DNA of 14,589 nt from Methanolobus sp. UBA118. Lineage in GTDB: Archaea; Halobacteriota; Methanosarcinia; Methanosarcinales; Methanosarcinaceae. The stretch covers positions 1 through 14,589 of the forward strand of contig DACO01000175.1 in assembly GCA_002508635.1 (NCBI GenBank). The letters run 5' to 3'. Made by a program: the position numbers and the translations under genes. The notes below the pieces were generated by a model. The model was given only the letters and a program-made list of their open reading frames with translations, made no database searches and was not told where the DNA came from. Shown one piece after another: positions 1 to 7,159 of the stretch; within the stretch, counting starts at the first letter, position 1, and every line of letters begins with the position of its first letter.

Positions 1-98
1 TTAGCAGGGTTTGTATTATCCGTACTTCCAGAAACTGCTAGTGTGGTGGATAATAATATGAGAACAATGGCTACAAGTATCGTGTTTTTAGTATGCAT
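1..98 (-). CDS. N-terminus of a secreted or surface protein, cut by the window edge
   Basis: Only the first 32 codons are present; the rest lies beyond base 1. The ATG at 98 opens an uninterrupted frame reading MHTKNTILVAIVLILLSTTL, then AVSGSTDNTNPA. This is a clear signal peptide: a basic start (K4), a hydrophobic core at about residues 6-16 and a small-residue cleavage region near A21-S23. A polar Ser/Thr/Asn stretch typical of archaeal surface proteins follows. It lies downstream of the CobN-like gene on the same strand, but a strong terminator and its own TATA box separate them, so it is probably transcribed independently. It could be a binding protein, another chelatase paralogue or an unrelated surface protein; 32 residues cannot decide. 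Confidence 0.7.
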   Translation of the reverse strand, partial: MHTKNTILVAIVLILLSTTLAVSGSTDNTNPA

Positions 99-138
99 GA
101 ACCAACATCCTTGGCTATTTAGGATATCAGGATATTAG

Positions 139-160
139 CCTAAATATATTTATACATACT
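139..160 (-). promoter_or_regulatory. TATA promoter of the truncated secreted-protein gene
   Basis: On the minus strand a run TATAAATATATTTA (bases 154-141) makes a good archaeal TATA box, with its core at 147-154. Transcription would start near base 124-126, leaving a leader of about 26 bases before the ATG at 98. Next to the expected start lies a short direct repeat, aggatat at 121-127 and 129-135 (8-base period), which could be an operator. The TATA call is reasonable; the operator idea is speculative. Confidence 0.5.
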
Positions 161-162
161 GT

Positions 163-429
163 TTAATAAAAAGATTTATTGGTACTGTCTTTGGAAATAG
201 TCAAGTTTTCAGTATCTATACATAATACGGAAAAAAGTATAAAAGGTGATCAAAACTTTGTTTGAACTTTGAAACTCACAAGAAATCTCAAATTATAAGA
301 TTAACATGTGATCAAAAGAATGCAAATAGCCAGCCCCTGCTTTACATCCTTAAAAAGGTAAAACATTCAATATTATATATCGTTTTGCAATTTTTTTAAA
401 AAAGTAAATAATAAAAGTCAATTGGATAA
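163..429. other. AT-rich non-coding spacer
   Basis: This is the rest of the gap between the CobN-like gene and the secreted-protein gene. I see no convincing coding frame or RNA gene. Two things stand out: a 10-base direct repeat, gtgatcaaaa, at 246-255 and 308-317, and a T7A6 tract at 391-403. Either could belong to the control region of the downstream gene, but both are also plausible by chance in DNA this rich in A and T. Confidence 0.5.
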
Positions 430-462
430 AAATAAAAAAAATGGCGTTTTTGAAAACGCCAA
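430..462 (-). terminator. Hairpin plus T-run terminator after the CobN-like gene
   Basis: TGGCGTTTT at 442-450 pairs perfectly with AAAACGCCA at 453-461, giving an eight- to nine-pair stem with a tiny loop. On the minus strand it is followed directly by a T-rich tract (complement of 430-441). It begins 9 bases past the TGA of the CobN-like gene, as expected for an intrinsic-type or oligo-T-assisted terminator. It marks the probable end of the chelatase transcript. Confidence 0.75.
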
Positions 463-470
463 TCACTTCT

Positions 471-3400
471 TCAGAACTTCCTCCTTTTCCAGAATCCGAT
501 GTATATAGCCCCGACTCCGGCCATTACTAAGACAGAAGCTACAATATCCGAACCTGTAAATGAGAAGCTACTGCTATCCGGATTGCTGACACTTTCCTTT
601 GTCATCTCGTATCCTTCCACATAGTTATCAGGGGAGGATTTTGTCGAATCCTGGACTGGAGAGTCCATATCTGTTCCTGCTCCGGAATCACTTATCATTG
701 TCTGGTTGGAGGTACCTGTTCCCGGCTCAGTAACTTTTAAGTCTGATCCGGTTGAACTGCTTCCGGAAGATGATTTCGCCTGTGGCTGTGACTCAGGCGC
801 CTTATGTTGGATTGCATCATTCAATTTAGCTTCATATTCATCCTGAACTTCCTGGCTAACGCCGGCAGCTCCCATATTCCCCTGCACGAACTCATCGAGT
901 AACATGTTTCCACATGTATGGTGGCAGCAGGTAGCTCCGTTCTCCGCAACAGATTCCGTATATTCTTTCACAAGGTTATTGACCATCTCATCCGGCAGGT
1001 CGACATATCCTTTACGAACCGCTTCCAGCATTCTTCCGGTAATGGACTGATAGGCTCCGGGATTGTTTACATTGAAGAATTCCTTCATCTCTTCATTTAT
1101 GTAGGTGTTATAGACGGTCTCCCACATGCTATCATCAACAAGCTCCGGATTTGAAACTTCCCATCCCCAGAGATTGTCCACGAATTCGGCCATCATCCTG
1201 CCTCCTGAATAACCCGAGTTCATCATGCCCTCGATCCATTTGTCATTGAGATATCTGGAGCGGATGTTGATATTCAGGTACTCCTGCATGCCTATTATGC
1301 GTGCATCGTCAGGATTGCGGGTATCCGAGACATACATTTCCGGTGTTTTGCCGCTGACATATCTTGTCGCAATGTTCAATCCACCGAAATACTGGTAGAA
1401 GTCGTCGTTGTCAAGTGTATCATAGAGGTTTGAGGAGTCAGAGTGTACAGATGCATCAACATTTCTGAGATTGCCGATGAGAAGCTCTGAACAATCGAAT
1501 CCCCACAGGTCAGTACCGTAGGCATATCCCATCTTGTCAATGTATAGTTCAGCGATTTCGGTATCGTTCTCCCAGGTTCCGCTTGAATCTACTGCATTTG
1601 CCACGGCTATCTCATAGGTACCATCCTTTACGGCAAAACAGCGCATTGTAGATAGTTTGGAAGCCATCTCGGCAGCATATGTCTCGTTGCCTGTACTGTT
1701 GAGGAAAGAACTGTAAAGCTCTCCATAGATTGCCTGGGTGCTGATATTGACATAGTTTGGATAATTGGTCGATTCTGCAAGGTTTGCCATCCTGGCAGCT
1801 TCATCCAGCATCTTCAGTTTGTCAGGGAATGCATCTCTCATGCCCGCGGTGGTGTAAACAATGTCAATGCGCGGTCTTCCAGGTTTTGAGGAATCGTAGT
1901 TTGGTAAAAGTTCTTCCTCTGAGAGAAGTGTAAGACCGTCAACAACTCCGTTCTCGTCCCAGTGTGGCTTCACACCCAGCAGATAGAGTGCTTCTGCTTC
2001 AAGTGTTCCATGGTCTCTTATGAACTCCACTCCGAATCTGGAAAATGATACTTTACGCGGATATTCTCCATGTTCCTCATAATAGTCAATGAGTAATTCC
2101 TGTGCAAGTGCCTTTCCAAGGTTCCAGGTCGCAACTGATGGGTAAAGGTCAGGGTTCACTCCATAGAAGTTGCGGCCGGTTGGTACTGCATTTGTGTTCA
2201 TTATAGGGTCCGTACCCGGTCCGGCCGGTATGAACCCGCCATTAAGAGCTGAGATCACTCTGTCCATCTCGATGGCGCTATCAAGAAGCCGTTGCCTGTA
2301 CAGGAGTCCTGAGCTAAGGCTGTGAGTGACAGATTCGTTTGTACCCCCGTAGACCATTATTTGTGAGTCGTTGATGTCGGTCTCATTCGTGACAACTTCC
2401 CAGACGAGTCTGTCCACTTTTGTATCATTTGAAGGGATACCAAGCGGATATTCGTCTTCCGGATAAAAAGCTGTAGTGACATTTGCCTCGAACTTGCTTC
2501 CCATCATCTGCCTCACCATTGCAGAGAGTTCATCTCTTTCGGGACCGGTGGTATTCATTGCAGGCACCACTCCAAGAACATGCATTCCGTAGGGTATATT
2601 TTCTCCTTCTATCTCTTCGATATATTCGTGAAGTGTGTTCCTGATGAAATTATCGAACTGTGTCTCATTATAGAGATAAAGTTCTGTTGCATTGACTTCC
2701 AGGTCCGTATCCAGTCCACAGCTTACCATTTCATCGATAATTGACATCTGGTATGCCTGCTTGGTCTGGACTGAAAGTTCAGGTCCGTAGTATTCCTGCA
2801 TTAGCAGGGACATATTGGCGATTTCACCGTATGTGCCTGCTCTTTCTATCGTAGGTGTAAGATGATCTATGATGAGCGCATTGCCTCTATACTCAGCGGT
2901 TAACCCTTCACCTACGTTTGCAACGATATACGGGTAGATGTTGGGAAGGTCCTGCAGTAGCAGAGGGGCCCACTCGGACGAACGATTCATTCCGTATGAT
3001 TGGCCTGGCAGCCATTCATGTGTACCGTGTGTTCCAAGGTGGATTATTGCATCGGCATCCCAATCATCATTCAACCAGAGATAGAATGCGATGTACTGAT
3101 GTGGCGGTGGAACAAGACTGCTATGGTAGAGTGTATCATCGTTCTGCATGAATCCTCTTGCAGGTTGTGGCATGATCCACACGTTGTCAAACCGGACGGT
3201 GGGTATAACAATATACTGTTCTCCTGTATTATCTTCCCATATCATTAAGCTCTGATTCTGTGGTAGCTCCTCTGCCCAGGGCTCTCCCCATTGTTCGATA
3301 ACATCCTCTCTAAGGTCTTCCGGTATTTCCTGCTCGAACCATTGCCTGTATGTTTCCATGGGTATGAGTTGAAGTCCCCACTCCGTTCTGTTCTCGACCA

Positions 3401-5285
3401 TCTCATCCATAACTCCCGGTGCCCAGGAACCTGCGTTTATACCCTGTGCCCATATCATCTCCAGAAGCTGGCTATTGTTTTCGGGGACATTGCTAACAGT
3501 GTAATTTTCATTTTCCATCCTGTCGAGCAATAATCGCATACTTGAGATGGTATCGAGGTAGCTTGCACCGATATTATCTTTTCCTGACGGATAATTGTAA
3601 TAGATAATAGCTACCTTTTTGTCCTGGTTCTCTTTAAGTTTGAGTTCAGCCCAGTTGATAGAACGGTTTGCTATCCAGTCTATCTGATAATCCATTGGCA
3701 CATATTGACTGGCCCCGGTCTCCTCGTCATACACTTCGGTGCCAAGTACGATAAATTCGAAAATTCCGTCTACGTTCGGGCCGATAGTTTTGTAGACTAC
3801 CTGTCCGCTCGGGATTCCCCTGTTAGCGTCCGCAGGATCAGTGGATTCTCCGACAACCATTCCACGGAGAACCGGCACGTTCAACTCTTCAAGTTCCTCA
3901 AGACCTTTTTCATTATCCCAGTAATTAAGCCTGAAACTCTTCAGTGAAATAACACATTGTACTAGTGGTTCACCTGAGTCGTTACAATAGTAATTTATGA
4001 TATTGTCATTGAATACATCAAATCCTGCTATCACGTTACAGTCCCTGGCTTCCAGATCTCTTATGAGTGCATCAATTATTTCAAGATCTCCGTTCTGGAC
4101 GTCATCCCTATGGAACCACATTCCAATGGTCGGTCGATCTGGATCATAGATCCGATGCTCACCGTAATTGAATTGCTGATACCAGCCAAGGTATTGTTCG
4201 GTAGTTTCAAAGTACCCGTCTTTATAATCCGGGTGGTACAGACCCATAATTGGTAATGTCTGGCTGGAGTTTAGATAACTCCAGTCATCAGTAGTTTCGG
4301 TTTGATTGGAGTATTCCTTTGCAAGACATATCAGAAAATTCTCGGCATTCTTTGGAGCGCTGGCAAACTCGGATTCGATATTATTGTATGAATCGATCAG
4401 GGTTATATTTTCAGAACTATCATATTTGTAGTCGAAGTATTCAGGTACTTCTGATGAAGATGTATAGATATCAATGAGTGTAGTTCCATTGTCATGTGCC
4501 TGAATTAACCACTGATCGGTGGCATTGTAAATGGAACCTTTCATCATCTCACAGAAGATCGCATCCTGCCCGGCCAAGGTCCCATTCTCTCCGGCAGCTA
4601 TTATTTCATCCAGATATTCACTGCTATCGCTGTAGTTGTATGTGGGAATGAAGTTGAATTCCATGTTCTGACTGTATGGATTAGTCCAGCTTGCTCTTTC
4701 CAGGGTGCTGGCATACATTCCCCAACCGGTATAAGTTATTTCGATAACGGGCCAGTTATCCGTAATTTCAGGATGGTTGCCGTATTCCTTGGCAAGATAG
4801 ATTAACAGATTCTCTCCATATCTTTTGCTGATATTGGAATCGATTCCCATGTTGTTGTAATAATAGCATATGGGGTCATCCAGATTGCCGCTGGATGTAT
4901 AGTCAAAGAATGCAGGGGTTCCTGCAGATGTGAGATCTATCAAAGAAACTCCGTTTGAATGGGCACTTTCAAAGTATTCCTCAAGTGGCTCATAGACCGA
5001 AGAGCTGAGCATATAGCAAAAGATAACATCCTGAGTTTCGAGGAAACCATTCTCCGATGTATTTAGCAATTCGTCACTGGGACCTGAAGTCCCATAACCC
5101 TGTATGAATGTATATGAAATATCATTTGCAATGGAACCATTCACACTGGCTTCTTCAAGGGATGCATGTGGTGCAAATGAGATATATGTTATGTTGATCT
5201 TCTGCTCTTCTGCCGATACCACTGTTGTTGCTGATGCAAACAACAATACACTTAATACTATTACCAGTATACTTCTTTCTTGCAT
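471..5285 (-). CDS. Surface-anchored CobN/Mg-chelatase-H-like protein (HmuS-like)
   Basis: A 1604-residue protein of the CobN/BchH chelatase large-subunit family. In order: signal peptide (1-25, cleavage near VSA/EE); a tandemly duplicated module (about 30-180 and 181-336); the CobN-like body from about 345, with HLGTHGTHEW at 749-758, PTGRNFYG at 1035-1042 and CCHHTCGN at 1453-1460; a Ser/Gly/Thr-rich linker; and one membrane helix (1581-1599) ending KRRKF. This places the chelatase body outside the cell. Known CobN works in the cytoplasm with ATP-driven CobS/CobT, which are absent here. Neighbouring ExbB- and ExbD-like genes suggest energy from the ion gradient, as proposed for HmuS of Bacteroidetes. 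The ATG at 5285 is chosen over one 45 bases upstream because it has GGTGG before it, starts the signal peptide, and the upstream extension overlaps an inverted repeat. Many NxS/T sequons (11 in the first 341 residues) fit a glycosylated surface protein. Substrate and reaction direction are unknown. Confidence 0.88.
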   Translation of the reverse strand: MQERSILVIVLSVLLFASATTVVSAEEQKINITYISFAPHASLEEASVNGSIANDISYTFIQGYGTSGPSDELLNTSENGFLETQDVIFCYMLSSSVYEPLEEYFESAHSNGVSLIDLTSAGTPAFFDYTSSGNLDDPICYYYNNMGIDSNISKRYGENLLIYLAKEYGNHPEITDNWPVIEITYTGWGMYASTLERASWTNPYSQNMEFNFIPTYNYSDSSEYLDEIIAAGENGTLAGQDAIFCEMMKGSIYNATDQWLIQAHDNGTTLIDIYTSSSEVPEYFDYKYDSSENITLIDSYNNIESEFASAPKNAENFLICLAKEYSNQTETTDDWSYLNSSQTLPIMGLYHPDYKDGYFETTEQYLGWYQQFNYGEHRIYDPDRPTIGMWFHRDDVQNGDLEIIDALIRDLEARDCNVIAGFDVFNDNIINYYCNDSGEPLVQCVISLKSFRLNYWDNEKGLEELEELNVPVLRGMVVGESTDPADANRGIPSGQVVYKTIGPNVDGIFEFIVLGTEVYDEETGASQYVPMDYQIDWIANRSINWAELKLKENQDKKVAIIYYNYPSGKDNIGASYLDTISSMRLLLDRMENENYTVSNVPENNSQLLEMIWAQGINAGSWAPGVMDEMVENRTEWGLQLIPMETYRQWFEQEIPEDLREDVIEQWGEPWAEELPQNQSLMIWEDNTGEQYIVIPTVRFDNVWIMPQPARGFMQNDDTLYHSSLVPPPHQYIAFYLWLNDDWDADAIIHLGTHGTHEWLPGQSYGMNRSSEWAPLLLQDLPNIYPYIVANVGEGLTAEYRGNALIIDHLTPTIERAGTYGEIANMSLLMQEYYGPELSVQTKQAYQMSIIDEMVSCGLDTDLEVNATELYLYNETQFDNFIRNTLHEYIEEIEGENIPYGMHVLGVVPAMNTTGPERDELSAMVRQMMGSKFEANVTTAFYPEDEYPLGIPSNDTKVDRLVWEVVTNETDINDSQIMVYGGTNESVTHSLSSGLLYRQRLLDSAIEMDRVISALNGGFIPAGPGTDPIMNTNAVPTGRNFYGVNPDLYPSVATWNLGKALAQELLIDYYEEHGEYPRKVSFSRFGVEFIRDHGTLEAEALYLLGVKPHWDENGVVDGLTLLSEEELLPNYDSSKPGRPRIDIVYTTAGMRDAFPDKLKMLDEAARMANLAESTNYPNYVNISTQAIYGELYSSFLNSTGNETYAAEMASKLSTMRCFAVKDGTYEIAVANAVDSSGTWENDTEIAELYIDKMGYAYGTDLWGFDCSELLIGNLRNVDASVHSDSSNLYDTLDNDDFYQYFGGLNIATRYVSGKTPEMYVSDTRNPDDARIIGMQEYLNINIRSRYLNDKWIEGMMNSGYSGGRMMAEFVDNLWGWEVSNPELVDDSMWETVYNTYINEEMKEFFNVNNPGAYQSITGRMLEAVRKGYVDLPDEMVNNLVKEYTESVAENGATCCHHTCGNMLLDEFVQGNMGAAGVSQEVQDEYEAKLNDAIQHKAPESQPQAKSSSGSSSTGSDLKVTEPGTGTSNQTMISDSGAGTDMDSPVQDSTKSSPDNYVEGYEMTKESVSNPDSSSFSFTGSDIVASVLVMAGVGAIYIGFWKRRKF
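4278..5198 (-). repeat. Tandem duplication of an N-terminal module in the CobN-like protein
   Basis: Residues of about 30-180 and 181-336 are two diverged copies of one module, offset by 151 to 157 residues. Matching landmarks are INITYISFA/IEITYTGWG near the start, QDVIFCYM/QDAIFCEM (85-92 and 240-247), SAHSNGVSLIDL/QAHDNGTTLIDI, FFDY/YFDY, and NLLIYLAKEYGN/NFLICLAKEYSN near the end. The copies have diverged too far at DNA level to be a recent duplication. Canonical CobN is not known to me to carry such a module; a substrate- or partner-binding role is a guess. Confidence 0.75.
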
Positions 5286-5307
5286 GTTATCCACCCGATA
5301 GCGTGCA

Positions 5308-5348
5308 GAGCACTTCGGGAGCGCCGCCAAGCTTTTTCCGAAGTGCTC
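5308..5348 (-). promoter_or_regulatory. Perfect 11-bp inverted repeat before the CobN-like gene
   Basis: GAGCACTTCGG (5308-5318) and CCGAAGTGCTC (5338-5348) are exact reverse complements 19 bases apart. The arms are centred 30 bases apart, about three helical turns, which suits a dimeric regulator near the transcription start. In RNA the same arms would form a strong hairpin ending about 22 bases before the ATG and leaving GGTGG free. Either way it is a candidate switch for the chelatase gene alone, since the upstream ExbD-like gene ends 90 bases earlier. I do not recognise it as a known riboswitch. Confidence 0.65.
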
Positions 5349-5374
5349 AAATGAACTTTTATTTTATCTATCTC

Positions 5375-5386
5375 ATATTATACTAA
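5375..5386 (-). promoter_or_regulatory. Possible TATA box of the CobN-like gene
   Basis: The minus strand reads TAGTATAATATG here, a fair archaeal TATA match. It predicts a start near 5355, just before the inverted repeat, so the repeat would lie in the leader. A second AT-rich candidate (GATAAAATAAAAG, about 5355-5367) would instead put the start inside the repeat. A separate promoter is plausible because 152 bases separate this gene from the ExbD-like gene. Confidence 0.4.
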
Positions 5387-5430
5387 ATCCATATTATCTG
5401 TTTTTAAGCAAATTAAATTGTTTTAATTAA

Positions 5431-5440
5431 GAAAAAATTA
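5431..5440 (-). terminator. Oligo-T tract after the ExbD-like gene
   Basis: The stop codon runs straight into TAATTTTTTC on the minus strand. Short U tracts alone can terminate transcription in archaea, so this may cause partial termination between the membrane-protein genes and the chelatase gene. No hairpin is visible, so the call is weak. Confidence 0.3.
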
Positions 5441-5803
5441 AGTTGAAGTTTTGTTTTCCTCCTCCGGTAGATATACAACTCTTCCGTCAGCAAGTTTGTA
5501 GGCCGTGCCCAGAGCCTCCCCGGTTCCGCCTCCTATCTCATCTGTCATATTGAGCACCTCAATGGGCTTTCCCTGATCCTTTACAATGATCTTCATATCC
5601 TGTTGTCCCGGATTCTTCACGATGGTAATATCATCCGTGGGACTCAGGAGTTCCGGGAGCTGGTATTGCATTACGAGTGCAATAAGCAGTGCCACCGAGA
5701 AGACCATGGCAATGTCGAAAAGGTTGGCAACACCTGTCAGAGGGCTCTGCTCATCCTCATTGGTAAGAAGTCCTGTTCGTCTGTATCTTCTCCTTCTTTT
5801 CAC
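5438..5803 (-). CDS. ExbD-like single-span membrane protein (DUF2149-like)
   Basis: This 121-residue protein has a very basic N-terminus (KRRRRYRR), then a GLL-x-PL-x-GVANLFD pattern leading into one membrane helix (about 28-46) and a C-terminal domain of about 70 residues that should lie outside. D30 at the start of the helix is placed like the essential membrane aspartate of ExbD/TolR/MotB. The start is GTG, overlapping the ExbB-like stop by four bases (GTGA), with a perfect GGAGGT six bases upstream, so the two subunits are translationally coupled. It is read as the force-transmitting partner of the ExbB-like channel. A small protein of this kind next to ExbB and a CobN-like gene also occurs in Bacteroidetes hmu loci. 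The family name is given from memory of its N-terminal pattern. Confidence 0.8.
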   Translation of the reverse strand: MKRRRRYRRTGLLTNEDEQSPLTGVANLFDIAMVFSVALLIALVMQYQLPELLSPTDDITIVKNPGQQDMKIIVKDQGKPIEVLNMTDEIGGGTGEALGTAYKLADGRVVYLPEEENKTST

Positions 5804-6423
5804 TCGCTTACCTCCAGTGTATCAAGGATGTAATCAATATCAGCCATGTCCTGCCAGTACCATCTCTTTCTGACCTGTGTGAGCACATAGGCTATGGTTC
5901 CGGCGAACAGCCCTACTACGGTTGTTGCAAAAGCGATCATGAGATTATTTGCAAGCTGTACGATATCACCCTGGGACAATCCGATGAGTGCCGGTCCCAG
6001 TGGGATAAGTGTGCCCATCAGTCCAAGCATAGGTGCGATGGTTGCCACGATCCGTGTTTGCTCCAGACGCTTTGCCATCCTGATCTCATATTCCTGTGAA
6101 AGCCACTCGATTGCTGGTATCCTGTTCTTTTCCATGTGGCCTGCTGCTTCTTTAGCAAAACTTGTGACCATGAAATTCTGTTTGACATTTCGAAGTGACT
6201 CGGCTGCTATTTCATACGAATTATCCGTTATTTTGTCTTTCACTTCAAGACAGCAGCTCTCAAGATTTTTCACATCACGGTTGCGTTTTGCATATTCCGA
6301 AAGGAATTCTCCGATTAGTATCAGGGAGAAAAGTACCAGTAACAGGAGTATGATCACTACCGGGTACAGTAGTGAAGACGAGAACGTGTATAATATACCG
6401 AACAAAGACGAAGTTGTATCCAT
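5800..6423 (-). CDS. MotA/TolQ/ExbB-family proton channel subunit
   Basis: The 207-residue protein shows the ExbB/TolQ layout: one N-terminal membrane helix (about 20-37), a charged cytoplasmic segment (about 40-122), then two helices (about 125-148 and 160-182) with the family signature APMLGLMGTLIPLG at 130-143 and ATTVVGLFAG at 166-175. In known systems ExbB pentamers surround ExbD and use the proton gradient to move a partner protein. By my alignment the TM3 glutamate of E. coli ExbB (E176) is a hydrophobic residue here, and no acidic residue is seen in TM3, so the ion path may rely on D30 of the ExbD-like partner. The gene starts 2 bases after the upstream stop, with GAGGT inside the end of that gene, and overlaps the next gene by four bases. 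It forms one translational unit with both. Confidence 0.88.
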   Translation of the reverse strand: MDTTSSLFGILYTFSSSLLYPVVIILLLLVLFSLILIGEFLSEYAKRNRDVKNLESCCLEVKDKITDNSYEIAAESLRNVKQNFMVTSFAKEAAGHMEKNRIPAIEWLSQEYEIRMAKRLEQTRIVATIAPMLGLMGTLIPLGPALIGLSQGDIVQLANNLMIAFATTVVGLFAGTIAYVLTQVRKRWYWQDMADIDYILDTLEVSE

Positions 6424-6425
6424 TT

Positions 6426-7100
6426 TTATTGACCTCTCATATGATTAAAAGCAAAACCTCCAAGGATGAAGATTGAAAAAACAATCAATGGAAGTATCTC
6501 AAAATTAGCGCTTTCGATAGCTGAGATATTCATCTGCTTTGCTTTGATATATGCCGGAACAAGCATTGCTCCGAGCATATAGAATATCCCGAGGAACATC
6601 ATCACGGTTCCCAGATCTTCAGGAGAGCGGTTCATCTTCCTGAAAATAAAGGTTGATGATACTACTGATAAGAAGAAAACGATTCCGACTATAATACCTA
6701 CTTTCCATCCACTGATCTCAAGGCTTGAAGCAAGTATCATACAGGAAACAAACAGAGCCGTCAGGCAGACCGGGCAGGGAACTGATATCACCAGAAATGT
6801 CTTCTTTGAGACGTCACGCCCGCAGTTCCATTTTCTCTGGGTATAGATCCCGGCTGCTATCAGGATAACTGCGATAAATACATGTAATGTCATCCCGAGG
6901 TTTGCAATACTTTCCAGATATGATTGATCCACAAAGCCCACGAGACTTCCCAGTATCACTGATAACAAAAAGTAAGAACCTGCCAGGAAGAGCACTTTCT
7001 TCTTTTCCAGATTTGAAAATCCACATCCTACTCCTGTCTTCAGGCCGAATATGGATATGCCGATAAGGATGCCTACTACTGCTGCGTAAAGTGTATTCAT
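6426..7100 (-). CDS. Polytopic membrane protein with a CPVC motif (DUF2162-like)
   Basis: A 224-residue protein with about six hydrophobic segments, first gene of the chelatase cluster. It carries a GLKTGVGCG motif in the first helix (19-27), C93 in a loop, and C109-P-V-C112 at the head of a helix, plus C120. This resembles the predicted transporters called DUF2162 and is loosely reminiscent of membrane thiol-redox proteins of the DsbD/CcdA type. A role in moving electrons or a substrate across the membrane for the surface chelatase is inference. It is preceded by a TATA box and a weak GGTAGGTTG ribosome site. Its TAA is 2 bases before the ExbB-like ATG, so coupling is very likely. A homologous role to HmuT of Bacteroidetes is possible but I am less sure of that match. 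Confidence 0.75.
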   Translation of the reverse strand: MNTLYAAVVGILIGISIFGLKTGVGCGFSNLEKKKVLFLAGSYFLLSVILGSLVGFVDQSYLESIANLGMTLHVFIAVILIAAGIYTQRKWNCGRDVSKKTFLVISVPCPVCLTALFVSCMILASSLEISGWKVGIIVGIVFFLSVVSSTFIFRKMNRSPEDLGTVMMFLGIFYMLGAMLVPAYIKAKQMNISAIESANFEILPLIVFSIFILGGFAFNHMRGQ

Positions 7101-7149
7101 TTCAACCTACCAACCAATAAGATTTTAGTTCGTTTTAGATAGTATACAT

Positions 7150-7158
7150 TATTTATAA
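7150..7158 (-). promoter_or_regulatory. TATA promoter of the chelatase/ExbBD cluster
   Basis: The minus strand reads TTATAAATA (bases 7158-7150), a near-ideal TATA box. A start about 25 bases on, near 7126, would leave a leader of roughly 26 bases before the ATG at 7100. It follows the terminator of the ribosomal operon, so the membrane-protein genes probably form their own transcript. Confidence 0.55.
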
Positions 7159-7159
7159 T

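Noticed and set aside
471..5285. Reading the CobN-like gene as ordinary cobaltochelatase for cobalamin synthesis
   Set aside because: Signal peptide, membrane anchor, sequon density and ExbB/ExbD neighbours argue for an outside location; no CobS/CobT or other cobalamin synthesis gene is nearby.
5286..5330. A 15-residue longer N-terminus of the CobN-like protein starting at 5330
   Set aside because: The extension overlaps the inverted repeat, would put charged residues before the signal peptide, and has a weaker start context than the ATG at 5285 with GGTGG.
5308..5348. Cobalamin or other known riboswitch
   Set aside because: The region is too short for a cobalamin riboswitch and shows only one simple hairpin with no known consensus that I recognise.
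5894..6448. Plus-strand open frame of 184 codons opposite the ExbB-like gene
   Set aside because: It mirrors the conserved ExbB gene, shows no recognisable domain and has no convincing start signals.
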